A stretch of DNA of 64,000 nucleotides from the NCBI RefSeq assembly GCF_030247195.1, contig NC_080671.1:411752044-411816043 (forward strand), in the 5' to 3' direction. The notes under the pieces were generated by a model, which had not been told where the DNA came from, did not search any database, and worked only from the letters and a program-made list of their open reading frames with translations. Shown one piece after another: positions 12,241 to 23,629 of this stretch (position 1 is the first letter of the stretch; each line of letters opens with the position of its first letter). Made by a program: the position numbers and the translations under genes. The stretch comes from Topomyia yanbarensis. Taxonomy: Eukaryota > Arthropoda > Insecta > Diptera > Culicidae.

Positions 12241-15200
12241 GAAAGAACTAAAAAACAGTATGAACGCTATTAATTTGTTTTTGATTCTGATGTTTAGTTT
12301 CCAAGATATGAATGTTTGAATGCGTAAAAATGGCATTTTTTGCAGTTTTTTAGAATAATCTGCCGAAATTGACAATATAGATTAACAATTTATATGTTTT
12401 TAGACAGCTTTAACGAATACCTTTCGAACAAGCTATAGATTGTTGAAATCGGACTATTATCAAAAGAGATATTTAACATTAAATGCGGACGAAAGATTTT
12501 TATCATTTCCCATTGCCAGAAATATGACCAAAAACATGTAATCTATTATTAACGCCAAAACGGCTTATTTTAGGTCAATAGTATCTTCTGAGAATTTAAT
12601 GGAGGACATATGCCCTTTCTTTTGGTATTGTGCTTTTGCTGATTAATCCCCCTATGAGTGAGACGTTTTCACAAATTTTCTTGGAAGTGATTATATCGAA
12701 ATGATGCCTTCAGCAAATTTGTAGCTCTTACTTTTGCGAATAACTTTACTGAAGACTTCAAATATCTATTTTGAATACTTTAAAAGTTATGGCTTGTTGT
12801 TTGTGGATTACTCTTTGTCGCCTATTTATTGTTCAATATAGAAATAATCCATTGAAATAAGCCAAACATTATTACGACAAATCGAATTTTGTATTTCATT
12901 TTTCTGTCTACAACCGCTAGAAATAATCACCGAACACTTCCAAGTTGTCTGGAAGGAACTTGATAACTTATCAGTGCAAAAATGTTCATTTGTGCGAACC
13001 TTCTGACTGCAATTTTTCTAACTAATGACCATCGGATCGATCTGAAACATATCGGAAAATGAAAAGCGAAATAAATAACTCCAAGCAACGGCGTAGCCCA
13101 GAGAAGGTTTTGGGGTTTAAGACCATACAACGAGCTCAGTTTATTATAAAGAAAAAAAATTGCTCGATTTAGTCAATGTCCCCATTTTGTCAGCCTAAAA
13201 TACACCATGAGACTGATAAAAATGGGTCTTTATTGTATGTATTATTCACTGTGTTTTACATTAATAGGTACATTTCATTTTTGGGGATTTTTTATTGTAT
13301 CGAACTACAACAATTTTTAGGTAATTTTCAAGGGGTTTTTTTATAGACTTCTTCCAAAATTTGGCGAACCTATTCCAATTCGTATACCAATTAATTGGTA
13401 TACTTAAGGGTTAATATGTTACAGATAGAGAAAATACTGAAATTTTCAGCTTTTTTCCTACACAATATTACGAAAGATTATTAAACAATTTTTCTTAATA
13501 AGTTTGTGAAAATTATAAACTATTTGAAATTTTTTAATAGTATAATTTTTTTTTATTTAACCGTGATTTTTTAATAAATAGTGACCATCGCTTCACAACG
13601 TAGTCTATTTTTCATGGCTTGCGGTGAGCACGATCTCTCGAATTGCTGAACTGAAAATTATGGAATAGAAATTATTTTTTAGTATTCTTTACTTTACTCG
13701 CCGCGCAGATAGCTCTGAATTAGACCCGCTGGTGCCCTAAGACGATTTCGCTAGATTTTCAGAGCACTGTGCACACAGTGCATTAACGCAAGTGACGGAA
13801 GGTTATCGAAAAGTTTCGTGAAAATGAAAATTCCAGTAATGATGATGATTTTCCCAAACGGTTAGTTTTCGAGAGGTTTTTATTTGTTCTTTGGCATTAG
13901 GATTAGCGATAATAATTCAAATCAAGGATACTACTGGGAAGTCACCTTTAGAAAAAGTCGATGTCGAAGTAAAATTTGGAACTATGCACGCATGCACTTC
14001 AGAGATAGCGTGATATCAGGAGCTGCGATTTCATTTCAACCCTTTTTTGTGAAAATGGCGATACTTACAAATGTAAACATAAGGCTTTTTTCATAAATGC
14101 GAATGAGGGCTTTGAAACGCAACCAATTAACCTAAAAATTTTGATTCTACGATATTGCTTTCTTAAACTACAGCAAAAAATACAACGGGCGAAACTGTAT
14201 TTTTGTTTGTTTATTTAAAGTTTCGCCCTCCACGCTCCATGCAAACAAACAGGGCGATACTTTTTTTGCTAGCAGTTTAGAAGCGAAACTGTCATTTTCG
14301 TATTTTTTTGAGGATTATCAAGCTGATACCAGCTGTAAATAGTAACAATGATCGCTATTGAAAAAAACCCGGACGAAATCGGTGGTGTAGAACGGTAGTT
14401 ATTGTAAAAAAACGTAAGAACGATACTTCAATGCTGATAGATGGGACCGAAAAAGTAAACAATCGCCAAAGGGCCGATACTATCATTTTGTAAATTTCAA
14501 TAGCAAAAACAAATTTTAATTTAATAATTTCAAATACTTTATGAAGTTTTGGGTTTCGATCACTGAATCATGCAATCTAGGATATAAAAAACACAATAGT
14601 TCTTAAATAGGAAATAAAAGTCTGGAAATATTCACTGTTGATTTTCTTTGAACGGTGTCACTGCTAGTATCGCCCTTTTCAAGAAAAAGCGTTGATTTCT
14701 TAGTTCTCAGTCGCGTTGGTAATTTGAGTAAAGTATAAACTTCAAATCTATTCAAAAAAATGCGATTTTTTTGGCTCAGTACAATATATAACCCCTTTAG
14801 GAAAATTCAGTTTTCCCAGCACAATTTAGATATTTTATTAACAGAGCATTAACAATAATTCGTAGCTATGTCTATTTTATGGGCCATTTTTTCGCTTCCC
14901 ATTGATTTGATTTGAGATTTCTAGCAATGATGTTGTCCTATGCTGATTTGAGCGATTCTCTGAGTCCTGCCACTTTCCCATGTAGTATGTGTTATCAAAA
15001 ACATCGCGAAGCATCAAGTTCTAAATGTTCTCAAACGATATAATATCCGAAGAGAGTGATAAGAGTTATAAGAAATGTCTCATCACACTGTTAGGTGGAT
15101 TAAAAGCGTTTTTTCGTATAAAACTGGCAATTCGCGGTGTGGAACATTTGATGAAAGTCAAAATGAAGTGCTGATAACATTCAACGAATTAGCCCAGGCG

Positions 15201-15680
15201 AAAACATTTTTTTTGCATAACAATTTAAAACTCTAGGTTTTCATTACTTCGAGAGTCACTCGCTTTTGGAAATAATTTATATTACAGATTGATACAATTT
15301 GAAGAAAAAAAAACGAAAATTATTGCTGTTTGATCTTTCTTGGAGGTGAATTTTTACATCTTTCTCAACCAAATAGGACATTTAAATATGTTTCTTTTTT
15401 TCTTCCTTTTAATTCCATTTAATTACATTTTAATAAAAATTTAACACTAGTTCTACCGGGGAAGCAAAGAAATGTAACTTCGACGCTTGCTGTTTGTAGA
15501 CTACCGAGACTACCTCTCCATCTTCACGAGCACCACGGGGAAGGAGTTGTGTTGTGATGGCAGCCGGCCATCGGGAGTATTGCTTTTTATTAGCATTTCA
15601 ATGATCATTTCCAGATTTTTTTAGTCTTCCTTCAGCTTTAGCTTGAACTTCACGTTAAATAGCGAGAAAACGTTTTGAAA
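12241..15680. other. AT-rich DNA without recognised genes
   Basis: Long A/T-rich stretches with only short frames. The sole structure I can support is the GGGCGAWACT motif cluster at 14187-14675, described separately. Confidence 0.4.
14187..14675. repeat. cluster of GGGCGAAACT/GGGCGATACT motifs in both orientations
   Basis: GGGCGAAACT at 14187, AGTTTCGCCC at 14219, GGGCGATACT at 14252, AGCGAAACT at 14282, GGGCCGATACT at 14471 and AGTATCGCCC at 14666. Outermost copies face inward. This could be the subterminal motif array of a non-autonomous DNA element. Confidence 0.45.
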
Positions 15681-15689
15681 CATACTCAA

Positions 15690-16190
15690 TCGATAATAAG
15701 CCCCCCTCTGAATATCTTGACCAAGCATAAGTCTCCGATAAAAAATCAAATTGATTCCGTATTCCTAGTTTTAAGATAGTTGTAATTTTACCTCTTTGTT
15801 AAAACTATTGTCCCCCATCTTGTAAATAGAATTGTATCCCTAGTTTTAAAACACATGTGAAATTTTTCATAAATATTTGTTCCCCCTTTTGTGTACCAAA
15901 CTATATTGTTAGTTTTAAGATAACTGTAAATATTCCCTAAAAAACTATTACTATTGAATCCTTGTTTTCAAATTTTTCATAAAAAATCTTTTGTCCCTCT
16001 CTCTTATATATAGAATCTGATTTCTAGTCTTAAGATAGCTGTCAAATTTTTTCTCTTTTATAAAAAAAATATTTCAACATTGTAACCTAGTTTAAAAATA
16101 TCCAAAATGTAAAAACAAAAGAATTTGGCACCGCCAAGCTAACGCATTTGTGCCTATCAAATAAACGAAATGAATGAAAATAAAAAAGTA
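15690..16190 (+). repeat. retrotransposon 3' tail with degenerate internal repeats
   Basis: A phrase like TAGTTTTAAGATAGTTGTAA recurs about five times at roughly 60-90 bp spacing. It is followed by GGCACCGCCAAGCTAACGCA, CAAATAAACGAAATGAATG and an A-rich end. The arrangement of repeats, polyadenylation-like AATAAA and A-rich tail suits a non-LTR 3' untranslated region. No ORF2 sequence is present upstream, so it is a severely truncated copy. Confidence 0.5.
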
Positions 16191-17870
16191 CTCAATCGAT
16201 ATTTTTTTCAAATATTCTTCTCAGAAGTAAAACTAGCAAAGGAGAAGAATAAAATAATCTAGGAAAAATAATCGAGAGTAGTGCACAAACCGAAGCTACA
16301 ACAGAAAGTTCGATTTTGTTTATGATGATAATATGAAATAATTTTGAGCGGCCCAAAATGAACATCAACTTACCAAAAGCTCTTCTTTATATGCCGAATA
16401 CATTGACAACTCCACGCGCGCGTCCTTGGTTCTCCTTCCCTGTCAGCATATGACCTATAGATCTCCACTAATCCAACTACCGCCCGAAGCTAAACTGAGT
16501 CAGACTCCATTCCCAACCGCTATCAAAATGAGTGAACTGACAGCGGTTGGGGCAGGGGCTCGATCCAGTCCCGGATTCAAGAATAAAACGGCATAAGGTG
16601 GTTCTTACCCTGGTTTATCAAACCTGTGAATGGCGATATAGTTTGGACTCATGTTGCATAATAATACAGCATAGCCAACCTGGGTCGATTATCAGATAGC
16701 AGTTATTCGATTTACTCGATTTTCCAAAGGCTTATAATCGATAATTGATTTTTTGATTATTTAGTATTGAAAGACTATGATCTCCAATCACGACTCGTGA
16801 GCAAGCAATGCGAGCAATGAATCAATGTACGAGTAGGATTTGAGATTTTCCCCTTTCGAAAAATTTGTGGAATTGACATTACCACTCAAGGAAATATTAA
16901 AAATCGCATTACTTTCGGCAGTTATAAAATAAATGCACAGTTTAACTGCAGACCTTTAGAAGAGAACGCAATAGTGAGCGAAATCAATCTCCAAAATTCT
17001 CTCCAAACTGCTTCCCACTTTTTATCAATCAAACTAAATTCCCATTTATTGACGGTTCGAAATAGACGCGAAAAATTCCCGCACTTACATCAACTACCTA
17101 GCAGGAAACACAGCCAGTACATATTACCGATTTTTTCCTTTCGGACGTTGGGCCAATCCCGTGCGTTGGACAAACGTGTGAATTGCAACCCGTGGCCACT
17201 TGCTTTGTCATCACTGTCAGTGGTTATACTGGACCACGAGTGCGCATCAAATTCGAAAGTCGCCCGGCGTGGGATTCGGTTCTATCCGTTTCGTTTGTTT
17301 ACTCTGGTGGTGTGGTTAACTTCTGTTTCGGTAGTGCACTTCTTCATCGCCGTTCATCCACCTAATTAGTCACCGCTGTTTGTCTAAATATCGCTAGGAT
17401 CAACTAAATGCCAAAACCAGTCCTCGATGACACATTGATGGAGCATTGTAAACACAGCACACGGTGATACTTTGACGTTCTTAGCGATTGCAAATGCGAA
17501 TGTGATTTTTTTGTTGTTATGGGTCGATGCGAACGTCAAGTGGATTCGAGTGGTCAGATTTTTTTTTGCGCCTGCTTCTTCCGCGTAATTTGTGTGGGCC
17601 GGGAACCGGTCAGCAGTCCCATGTATGGAGATCGTGAAATTAGCAACATGCTAAGCTACCACCGCCGGTTGGAATAGTGTGAGTTTAACTACTTTCGGCC
17701 AGGGTATGTGCCAATGCGGTGCCAGTTTGGCTATCGCGAAAAACTACTGTTCATGCTTGACGAAAAGTGGGAAGCTTACCCGGCGTGTTTTTAGTTCTGA
17801 AGTGGTGCATATCGAAGAGGCGTGTTGTGCTAGTGTTGAAGAACGCTACTGAAGAGTGATCAATCAATAG
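16191..17870. other. mostly unique DNA with one short hairpin
   Basis: A 10-bp perfect stem (CCCAACCGCT at 16512 with AGCGGTTGGG at 16542) has a 20-base loop. From about 17400 the base composition rises and the sequence resembles a 5' untranslated leader ahead of the candidate exon at 17871. A 131-codon frame at 16974 (non-ATG start) lacks any recognisable feature and is not called. Confidence 0.35.
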
Positions 17871-17936
17871 ATGGAAGTCAGTCTCCAGTATTTTCGATTG
17901 GACGATTCCTCGAACGATGATATTTATGGACTTACG
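17871..17936 (+). CDS. candidate first coding exon, host gene unknown
   Basis: An in-frame TAG stop immediately precedes ATG. The 22-codon frame (begins MEVSLQYFRL, ends DDIYGLT) runs into ACG|GTGAGT, a near-consensus splice donor. The exon would end in phase 0 and be followed by a long intron. The higher GC leader upstream (about 17540-17870) contrasts with the AT-rich surroundings. The peptide is acidic and I do not recognise it. The remaining exons would lie to the right. The evidence is only the start/donor pair and composition, so this may be chance. Confidence 0.3.
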
Positions 17937-18373
17937 GTGAGTTTCTGGAAGCTTTATTTCTACTACGCAATGGTTTGCTTTCTGCAGTCTGAGAATTTAT
18001 TTGTTGACATGAGTAAACTTTTAAGTCATAGCACGGTGGTATTATAAAACGTATAAACAACAAAGTTAGGAATGATTGATCTTTGCAATCATATTTGATG
18101 AAGTACGGAAACGTGTGCAAAATCTAAACTGATACCAAAGGTTAAAGATTATTAGATAAACTATAATGGTACTACTCATATCCCATTGTGAGACTTCGTG
18201 AGAAGTCGCAGTGTTTTAGAGAGGAGATTTTGAAAAGTAACTGCAATTCTTCCTAGACTACTTTTTTCCTTTCCTTTGTTGTTTTTTCGTACCCCCATAG
18301 TCTATAGACTGTTTAAAATAATGTCACGTCACGTCAATAGTTTGAACATTAATACTGATTTCGTTTTTAAATC

Positions 18374-18450
18374 AGAGTTGCTCTAGGTTCGCTCGGAGCT
18401 GTTACTTTTGTATGGAAAGTGTAAACATTAGAGCGAACCTAGGGCGACTC
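18374..18450. repeat. 77-bp hairpin (tiny MITE or foldback)
   Basis: Arms of 20 bp (GAGTTGCTCTAGGTTCGCTC and its near-perfect inverse at 18431-18450, two mismatches) flank a 37-bp loop. No function is visible. Confidence 0.6.
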
Positions 18451-18610
18451 GATTCTAAAACCGAAAACAGCATAAGAGTGCCTTGGAACCCTTTCACAAA
18501 AGATGTAATAGCGCGTGATAACCGCAATTTCAGCATACGGACTTTGTTGTCAAAACCTGAACAAAAATCTTCTAATCTTACTAGTATCGGACTCAACTTC
18601 TTCTTAAGCG

Positions 18611-18837
18611 CGATTCAGACGATACATCAGTTTCCGTCAATGTCAACGGAACGACACCGTTCCGTCAGGATAAGTTAAATACTTTTCTCTTGCGCCCGTT
18701 CACACGTGCCGTACGTCAAAACGTTCCGTGCCGTTGATGTTGTGTGTGAATGCATCCATTTAACTGCATGTAACTTATCCTGACGGAACGGTGACGTTCC
18801 GTTGACGTTGACGGAAGCTGATGTATCGTCTGAATCG
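18611..18837. mobile_element. MITE, 227 bp, long inverted repeats
   Basis: The left arm CGATTCAGACGATACATCAG, then TTCCGTCAATGTCAACGGAA, is mirrored at the right, ending CTGATGTATCGTCTGAATCG. Arms run about 65-70 bp and include the inverted CCGTTCCGTCAGGATAAGTT. The target duplication is unclear, so the superfamily is not assigned. There is no coding. Confidence 0.75.
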
Positions 18838-19104
18838 TCCTTTATTGGAACATAATATTGTAATTTGTCGTATGGTAGTAAGCTGGGTGAAATCGTCAAT
18901 ATCTTGCATTGAACGCACTGAAATAGTACAGTGTCTGAAGTTATTGCACCGAATGAAATTTCTGCGGTTGAAACATTTCAGATATTATGCAACCGGGAAC
19001 AGGAGACTTTCGGGAAACTTATTATTTTTCTAGTTAATGCACATTCCGTGCCCCATAGTGATGCTCGTTGATGTTTCTCTCGTTAACCGTTATGTGTCCG
19101 ACGC

Positions 19105-19301
19105 GGTACCCGGGTACCATTTTAGATTTCAATTAATGAAATTCCATTGCTTCAAACCTAGCTAGAAACTTTGTGACATCTAATAACTTCACTAAGTCAA
19201 GTTTGGGTTAATAATATTGTTGATATAGTAAGGAGGGGAATGAGGAGGGGCTCCTGAACTTTTTTACTATGTAACAGGCCGACGAGGGTACCCGGGTACC
19301 C
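19105..19301. repeat. two GGTACCCGGGTACC palindromes 181 bp apart
   Basis: A perfect 14-bp palindrome at 19105-19118 and a 16-bp one (GGGTACCCGGGTACCC) at 19286-19301. Both are preceded by a similar GACG/CCGACG context. The intervening DNA is ordinary. Confidence 0.7.
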
Positions 19302-19464
19302 ACAAAACTGAAATGTCAATAACTAAGGCACTTTCCAACCGATTTCGATACTTTTGGGTGTTTAGGATTCAGGAACTCATCCACTTTTAGAATTGGTACA
19401 AACAAAACTCGGCCGTAATACCTTTGCGGTAATAAGAAAAAAAAATGCTCTAATAGCAAGGCGT

Positions 19465-19573
19465 TTAACCCTCCGGCACTCGCGTGAATGAGCAGCCGCT
19501 GGTGCTGAAAGAAGATTTTGCTATAGTTTCGGAAGGTGTACAAAATACAACGGCGCGAGTGTCGAAGGGTTAA
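19465..19573. mobile_element. piggyBac-like MITE, 109 bp with TTAA sites
   Basis: TTAA is followed by CCCTCCGGCACTCGCG. At the other end CGCGAGTGTCGAAGGG is followed by TTAA. The 16-bp inverted ends match at 13 positions. The CCC start and TTAA target are the piggyBac hallmarks. The interior is under 80 bp and has no coding. Confidence 0.75.
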
Positions 19574-19795
19574 TACTACAACATAAAATTCCCCAAACGG
19601 CAATACCAACACATTCAAATCTTCCCTGCGTCGCACTCATGTTTCATCAATTCTTATACAATAAATATTAACGCGTCGGATTGTCTGGCAATGCCATTGT
19701 ATTGCGCAAGCGAAGCGAACACATTGTTGATAAAGACGAGTTTCGATTTTCTCTATACGACACACGACTGCACAAAACATAACCAATCATTCCCG

Positions 19796-20602
19796 TCATG
19801 TGCGGGAAGCAAGACCTACGGTTTGGATGCACATATTCGAACTGAGGGCCCTGATACAGACACTTGTCTGGATCGAAGCACCAAGTCTGGGCCTAGTATG
19901 GGTGATCCTCGTATGACCCACGCGGAGGCGGGAGTACGCTCTTTGTTCTACTTGGTTTTCGCTGTCTGTCCACCTTTCGAGGTCTCCCCCCTTTACCTTC
20001 TGAGAGTAGCCTCGGAGAGTCCTCCAATGAGTGATGAAGAGCTCAACGGTCTTCGGTTTGAATCTCCTGATGAAGTCGGATGACGGGACCTCGTTAGGAA
20101 ATAGGGCATGAGAATGTCGACCGAGTGCCGTCAAGCGATCAGTATCCTCGTTGCCGCGGATTCCGCATTGTCCGGATACCCAGCATATGGTAGTTAATGG
20201 GTCACAGGATATGGCTTGGACGCAGGGGTGCTTGGACTCCCCTGATTCTAGTGCTTTGATGACTGAGAGGGAATCGAAGAAAATCACTGTCGGTGTGTCT
20301 TCGGGCTTGTTGGTAACGGCAATGGCGGCGGTATCTGCGGAGAACACGGAGCACACGTAGGGTAGGCGACGAGTGAGGCCCGCTCCGATTCCGCTCACAC
20401 CCATGCCCGCCCCCTCGCCAAGTTTCGAGCCGTCGGTGTAGATGTGCAGATGGTTTGAGTATTTTTGTACGACCATCTGGAGGAATTTGGCATTGGCAGC
20501 CCGGGGAGGATCGCCTGCTGCGGTGGATATAGCCAGATTGTGCGAAGAGGGGCATCGGCAAGCATGGTGTCCATACTCATAGCTGTCTATAGTAGATGGC
20601 AT
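19796..20602 (-). pseudogene. RNase H domain of the minus-strand element
   Basis: This is a 268-codon open piece. LHIYTDGSKLGEGAGMGV carries the first catalytic Asp. FSADTAAIAV has Asp where RNase H normally has Glu. FFDSLSVIKAL carries the second Asp, and GIRGNEDTDRLT carries the last acidic/His region. The C-terminal tail (RLRVGHTRITH, then a short Cys/His stretch) matches the usual segment after RNase H in I-type elements. The Glu-to-Asp change and the loss of upstream continuity argue it is inactive. Confidence 0.75.
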
Positions 20603-20806
20603 TCATCACTCGATGTTTTTTCTAGGAACCCCATGGCTCGTCCTAGAACGCCTACCGCCTCTGGCCAGTGGCAAGGAAGGACGCCGGCTTCAACACAGGT
20701 CGCTTTAGAGGGAGTGCTTGGCAGTAGGTTTGAAGCCGATCTGATTGCTCCGTGATACAGCGGTGCGAGGATATCGATTAAACCCTCCCAGTTACGACTG
20801 GTTATT

Positions 20807-21975
20807 TCAAGGCCAAAAAATAGACGACAGTGGATGATCCTCATTCACTTGTCGTAAGTGCGGAGGAAAAGTAATCCTACGGTCGATTGTCACGTCAAGT
20901 CGTTTTGGCTCTTTCTGGAATGATATTACTGTTCCAGCGAGTTTGATCGGCCAGGTGGCAAAGTGGTGGGAGTTGCAACAGTGCGAAATGGCGCATTTTG
21001 GGGCTAAGATGCTGAAACAGACCGAGTTGGCCCACCGGCCAACGGCGTTTACGGCAACCTGCAGGTTCAGTCTAGTGCGGCCGGTCATTTATCCAATCGC
21101 TACAAGAATTACGTCGTCAACGTTTATAAACACGAATATGCCTTTCGGAAGCGTGGCGTAGAGGGAGTTAATGCTGACTAGGAATAGTGTGCATGTCAGT
21201 GCCGAGCCTTGGAGGACCCGTTTACCTCCCAAAATAGATCTGATTGGTTTCCTCCAATACCTACCCTGAAGCTTCGGTCACTGAGGTATTGTTTGATGAG
21301 GCAACCAAGGTTTCCGCGAATGCCCCATTGATGCAGCTGGCGAAGCACTCCTTCGCGCCATACTGTGTTGTATGCCTTGGTGAGGTCTAGGATGACGATG
21401 TCCGCATGCAGGTCGTTGGATATGGTGTTGCTTAAAATTTTGCCGAGGCAGCCTAGGTGAATACCTGTGCCGAGTCCCTTTCGGAAAGCAAACTGCCAAC
21501 GGTCAAGAAGATCCTGTTTCTCGAGGAGGGTTAACAGGTGTCTGTTCATCATTTTTTCCATCGTTTTCCCAATGCTGGAGAGGAGACTTACGAATCGGAA
21601 GTCATTTGGGCTTCTGGTTCCTCGCTTTTCTTTGAGATGCGGATAATGAGAGCGGTTTGCCAGTAGGTAGAGTGGTAGAGGCTCGCCTTCCCAGATCCTG
21701 TTGAATCCGTCTAGTAGCGCTCGCTTGGCAACCGAAGGTAGATGTCTTAACAGGGGATAACCGACGTCGTCAAGTCCGGTAGAATTGCCCTTTGCTGTAC
21801 GTATCGCAGTGGCTAGTTTCACACCAGAGGAAGGTATGTTGTAATTCTGACTCGCATCTGGCGTGAAGACTGTAGGAGTAGCTTCTGTGGTCCTCTTCGA
21901 TTTGAGAAACAAGGGTGGGAGGGAGTAGTCGGTTTGGTGGTGCTCCGCTAGTTCGCGGGATGCATGATTTTGCAT
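20807..21975 (-). pseudogene. reverse transcriptase relic of the minus-strand element
   Basis: One 259-codon piece (21196-21975) holds the fingers and palm: NDFRFVSLLSSIGKTMEKMM, then FAFRKGLGT, then VILDLTKAYNTVW. The catalytic box survives as VDDVILVA near 21100 in another frame (the usual Y/F-A before DD is changed). The thumb region (AVGRWANS, KCAI, TIDRRITF) continues to 20807. Frameshifts divide all three. Polymerase activity is not expected. Confidence 0.75.
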
Positions 21976-22665
21976 CCCGTGTCAAGACTTCTCCGAGCTC
22001 CTCTGGCGAATAATTGCGGTCTCGATCGAAGGCGTCCGAAACGTTGTCTTCGTAGGTGGGCCAATCCGCTCGATCGTAGATCTAGCGGCGACGTTGATTG
22101 GGGCATTCGACCATGAGAGATTGTAATGGGGAAATGTTCACTGTTTCCAATGTCGGCAAGAACCGACCATTCGCAGGCTCCAGCGATGGAGCTAGAGCAT
22201 ATGGTTAAATCTATGGCTGATGTAGATCGGCCCCGGAGAAAGGTTATACTACCGCCATTTAGCGTCACCGCATCGCTGTGTGATGGGCGTTGAAGTCACC
22301 CATTAGTAATAACGGAGGCTGCAGTTGCTTGAACATATTCCGCAATTTGTGTCCTACGTCGTTTAGTTCCTGGGAGATGTACATGGATGCCACCGTGCAT
22401 TTTACTGGAAAGTTGATCTTTCTGGCAACCACGATCAAGCCGGTGTCTAGTTTTACCTGCTCAGACGTAAGGTCCGCTATGATTCCTTGACCGACCGTCT
22501 GGTAGATGTTTGACCCTTTGGCTGAATCCCAAGTGTAACAGTGCCCGAACCACGGTGTTGAATCCGTATCACCTTCTATGTGTGTCTCTTAATAACGAGG
22601 CGAATGGGCGCTTAGCAAGCAAGGTTTGCTCTCAAACCATTGATGTTCCACTGAATGGCCAGTGT
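21950..22665 (-). pseudogene. endonuclease domain relic of the minus-strand element
   Basis: AP-endonuclease-like motifs are in order: IQWNINGL near the start, LLLMGDFNAH, then STSAIDLTICSSS, and DIGNSEHFPIT. This is the exonuclease/endonuclease/phosphatase fold that nicks target DNA in non-LTR elements. The frame is broken: a stop follows RANLAC, and at least one shift lies between the start and the MGDFN block. The GDFN Asp and the final His are still present, but the protein cannot be made whole. Confidence 0.75.
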
Positions 22666-22825
22666 GTAGTTTATTCCTACAGGTGGTGGGTCAAAGCTAC
22701 GGATGGAATCACGATTCCTCGGTTACGGGGTTGGTAGAACTTACCCGAGAAAGTCACGGGTTCCCCGCGCCGGCAACCGCCAAGGACTCATCGGGTCTAA
22801 CTGGTGCGGTCGCAGTTTCTAATAT

Positions 22826-23190
22826 CGTCTGGTACCCTTATCATGCAACGTAGAGTGGATGGATTGAAGCAGTCCAGCGCAAATTTATGCGATAAGCTTT
22901 ACGTCAATTGCCTTGGAATGATCCGTTGAATCTGCCACCATATGAGAACCGTTGCAGGCTATTATGACTACATACTTTACAGGACCGTAGACACGCTTCG
23001 CAGACTACTTTCATATCAAAGCTTATGTTGGCTCAGTACGATGCACCCGATCTCCTTGGACAAAGTAACCTCTACGCCCCAACCCGAGTTCTTCGCCCTC
23101 GACCATTGCTACACATCGAAATACGTAACACTAACTACGCTGTCAATAGTGCGATTTCAGCGAACACAAATTTTTAAATACAAATACAAA
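22826..23190 (+). pseudogene. C-terminal ORF2 fragment of a Jockey/CR1-type element
   Basis: The plus strand reads VWYPYHAT, stop, SGWIEAVQRKFMR, stop, ALRQLPWNDPLNLPPYENRC, RLL, stop, LHTLQDRRHASQTTFISKL, then APTRVLRPRPLL. This is the typical post-RT C-terminus of Jockey-superfamily ORF2. Three in-frame stops are present. An A-rich end, AAATACAAATACAAATC, follows at about 23175. It abuts, in opposite orientation, the relic on its left. Confidence 0.7.
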
Positions 23191-23629
23191 TCAGATTACT
23201 ACTGCAAGTGAAAATACGAAAGAAAATTTCATTTGGTAAGCTTACAAACGATACAAGCCGCGTCTGCGGATCTGAAAGTGAAATATTGAAGCATCTACTC
23301 TGCGAGTACACTGCATTGATACAACGCAGACTAAGAATCCTCTGTAAGGGAACATTGAAGCTTTTTGAGATTTGGACTGCAGACCCAATCAGGTAATAAA
23401 CTTCATACGAAGTGCTGTGCTTAACTGGGAAGAGTGTGTATCTCAATAACGACAATCACTCATCAATAGTGATATGTCATAGTAGATAGTACATCTAAAT
23501 TAAGGAAGGGGAATACCACAATAGATCTAAACACTGATCGCAGTGATTCGTCTGCAACAAAAACACATTTGCAAAGTCCAAAAGGCACCGAATCCTAATG
23601 CATGGCAGAATACAGTGGGGAAATAACGT

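Larger units (their letters stand above)
19640..22670 (-). mobile_element. degenerate non-LTR retroelement with RNase H (I/LOA-like)
   Basis: On the minus strand the pieces run in ORF2 order across several frames: endonuclease start (AIQWNINGLRANL, about 22650), MGDFNAHH (about 22300), RT, then RNase H. Stops and frameshifts occur throughout. An internal RNase H places it in the I superfamily (I, LOA or Outcast type). No ORF1 is seen, so it is 5'-truncated close to the endonuclease start. Confidence 0.8.

Noticed and set aside
16974..17369. 131-codon plus-strand frame
   Set aside because: No ATG at its start, no domain, unremarkable composition.
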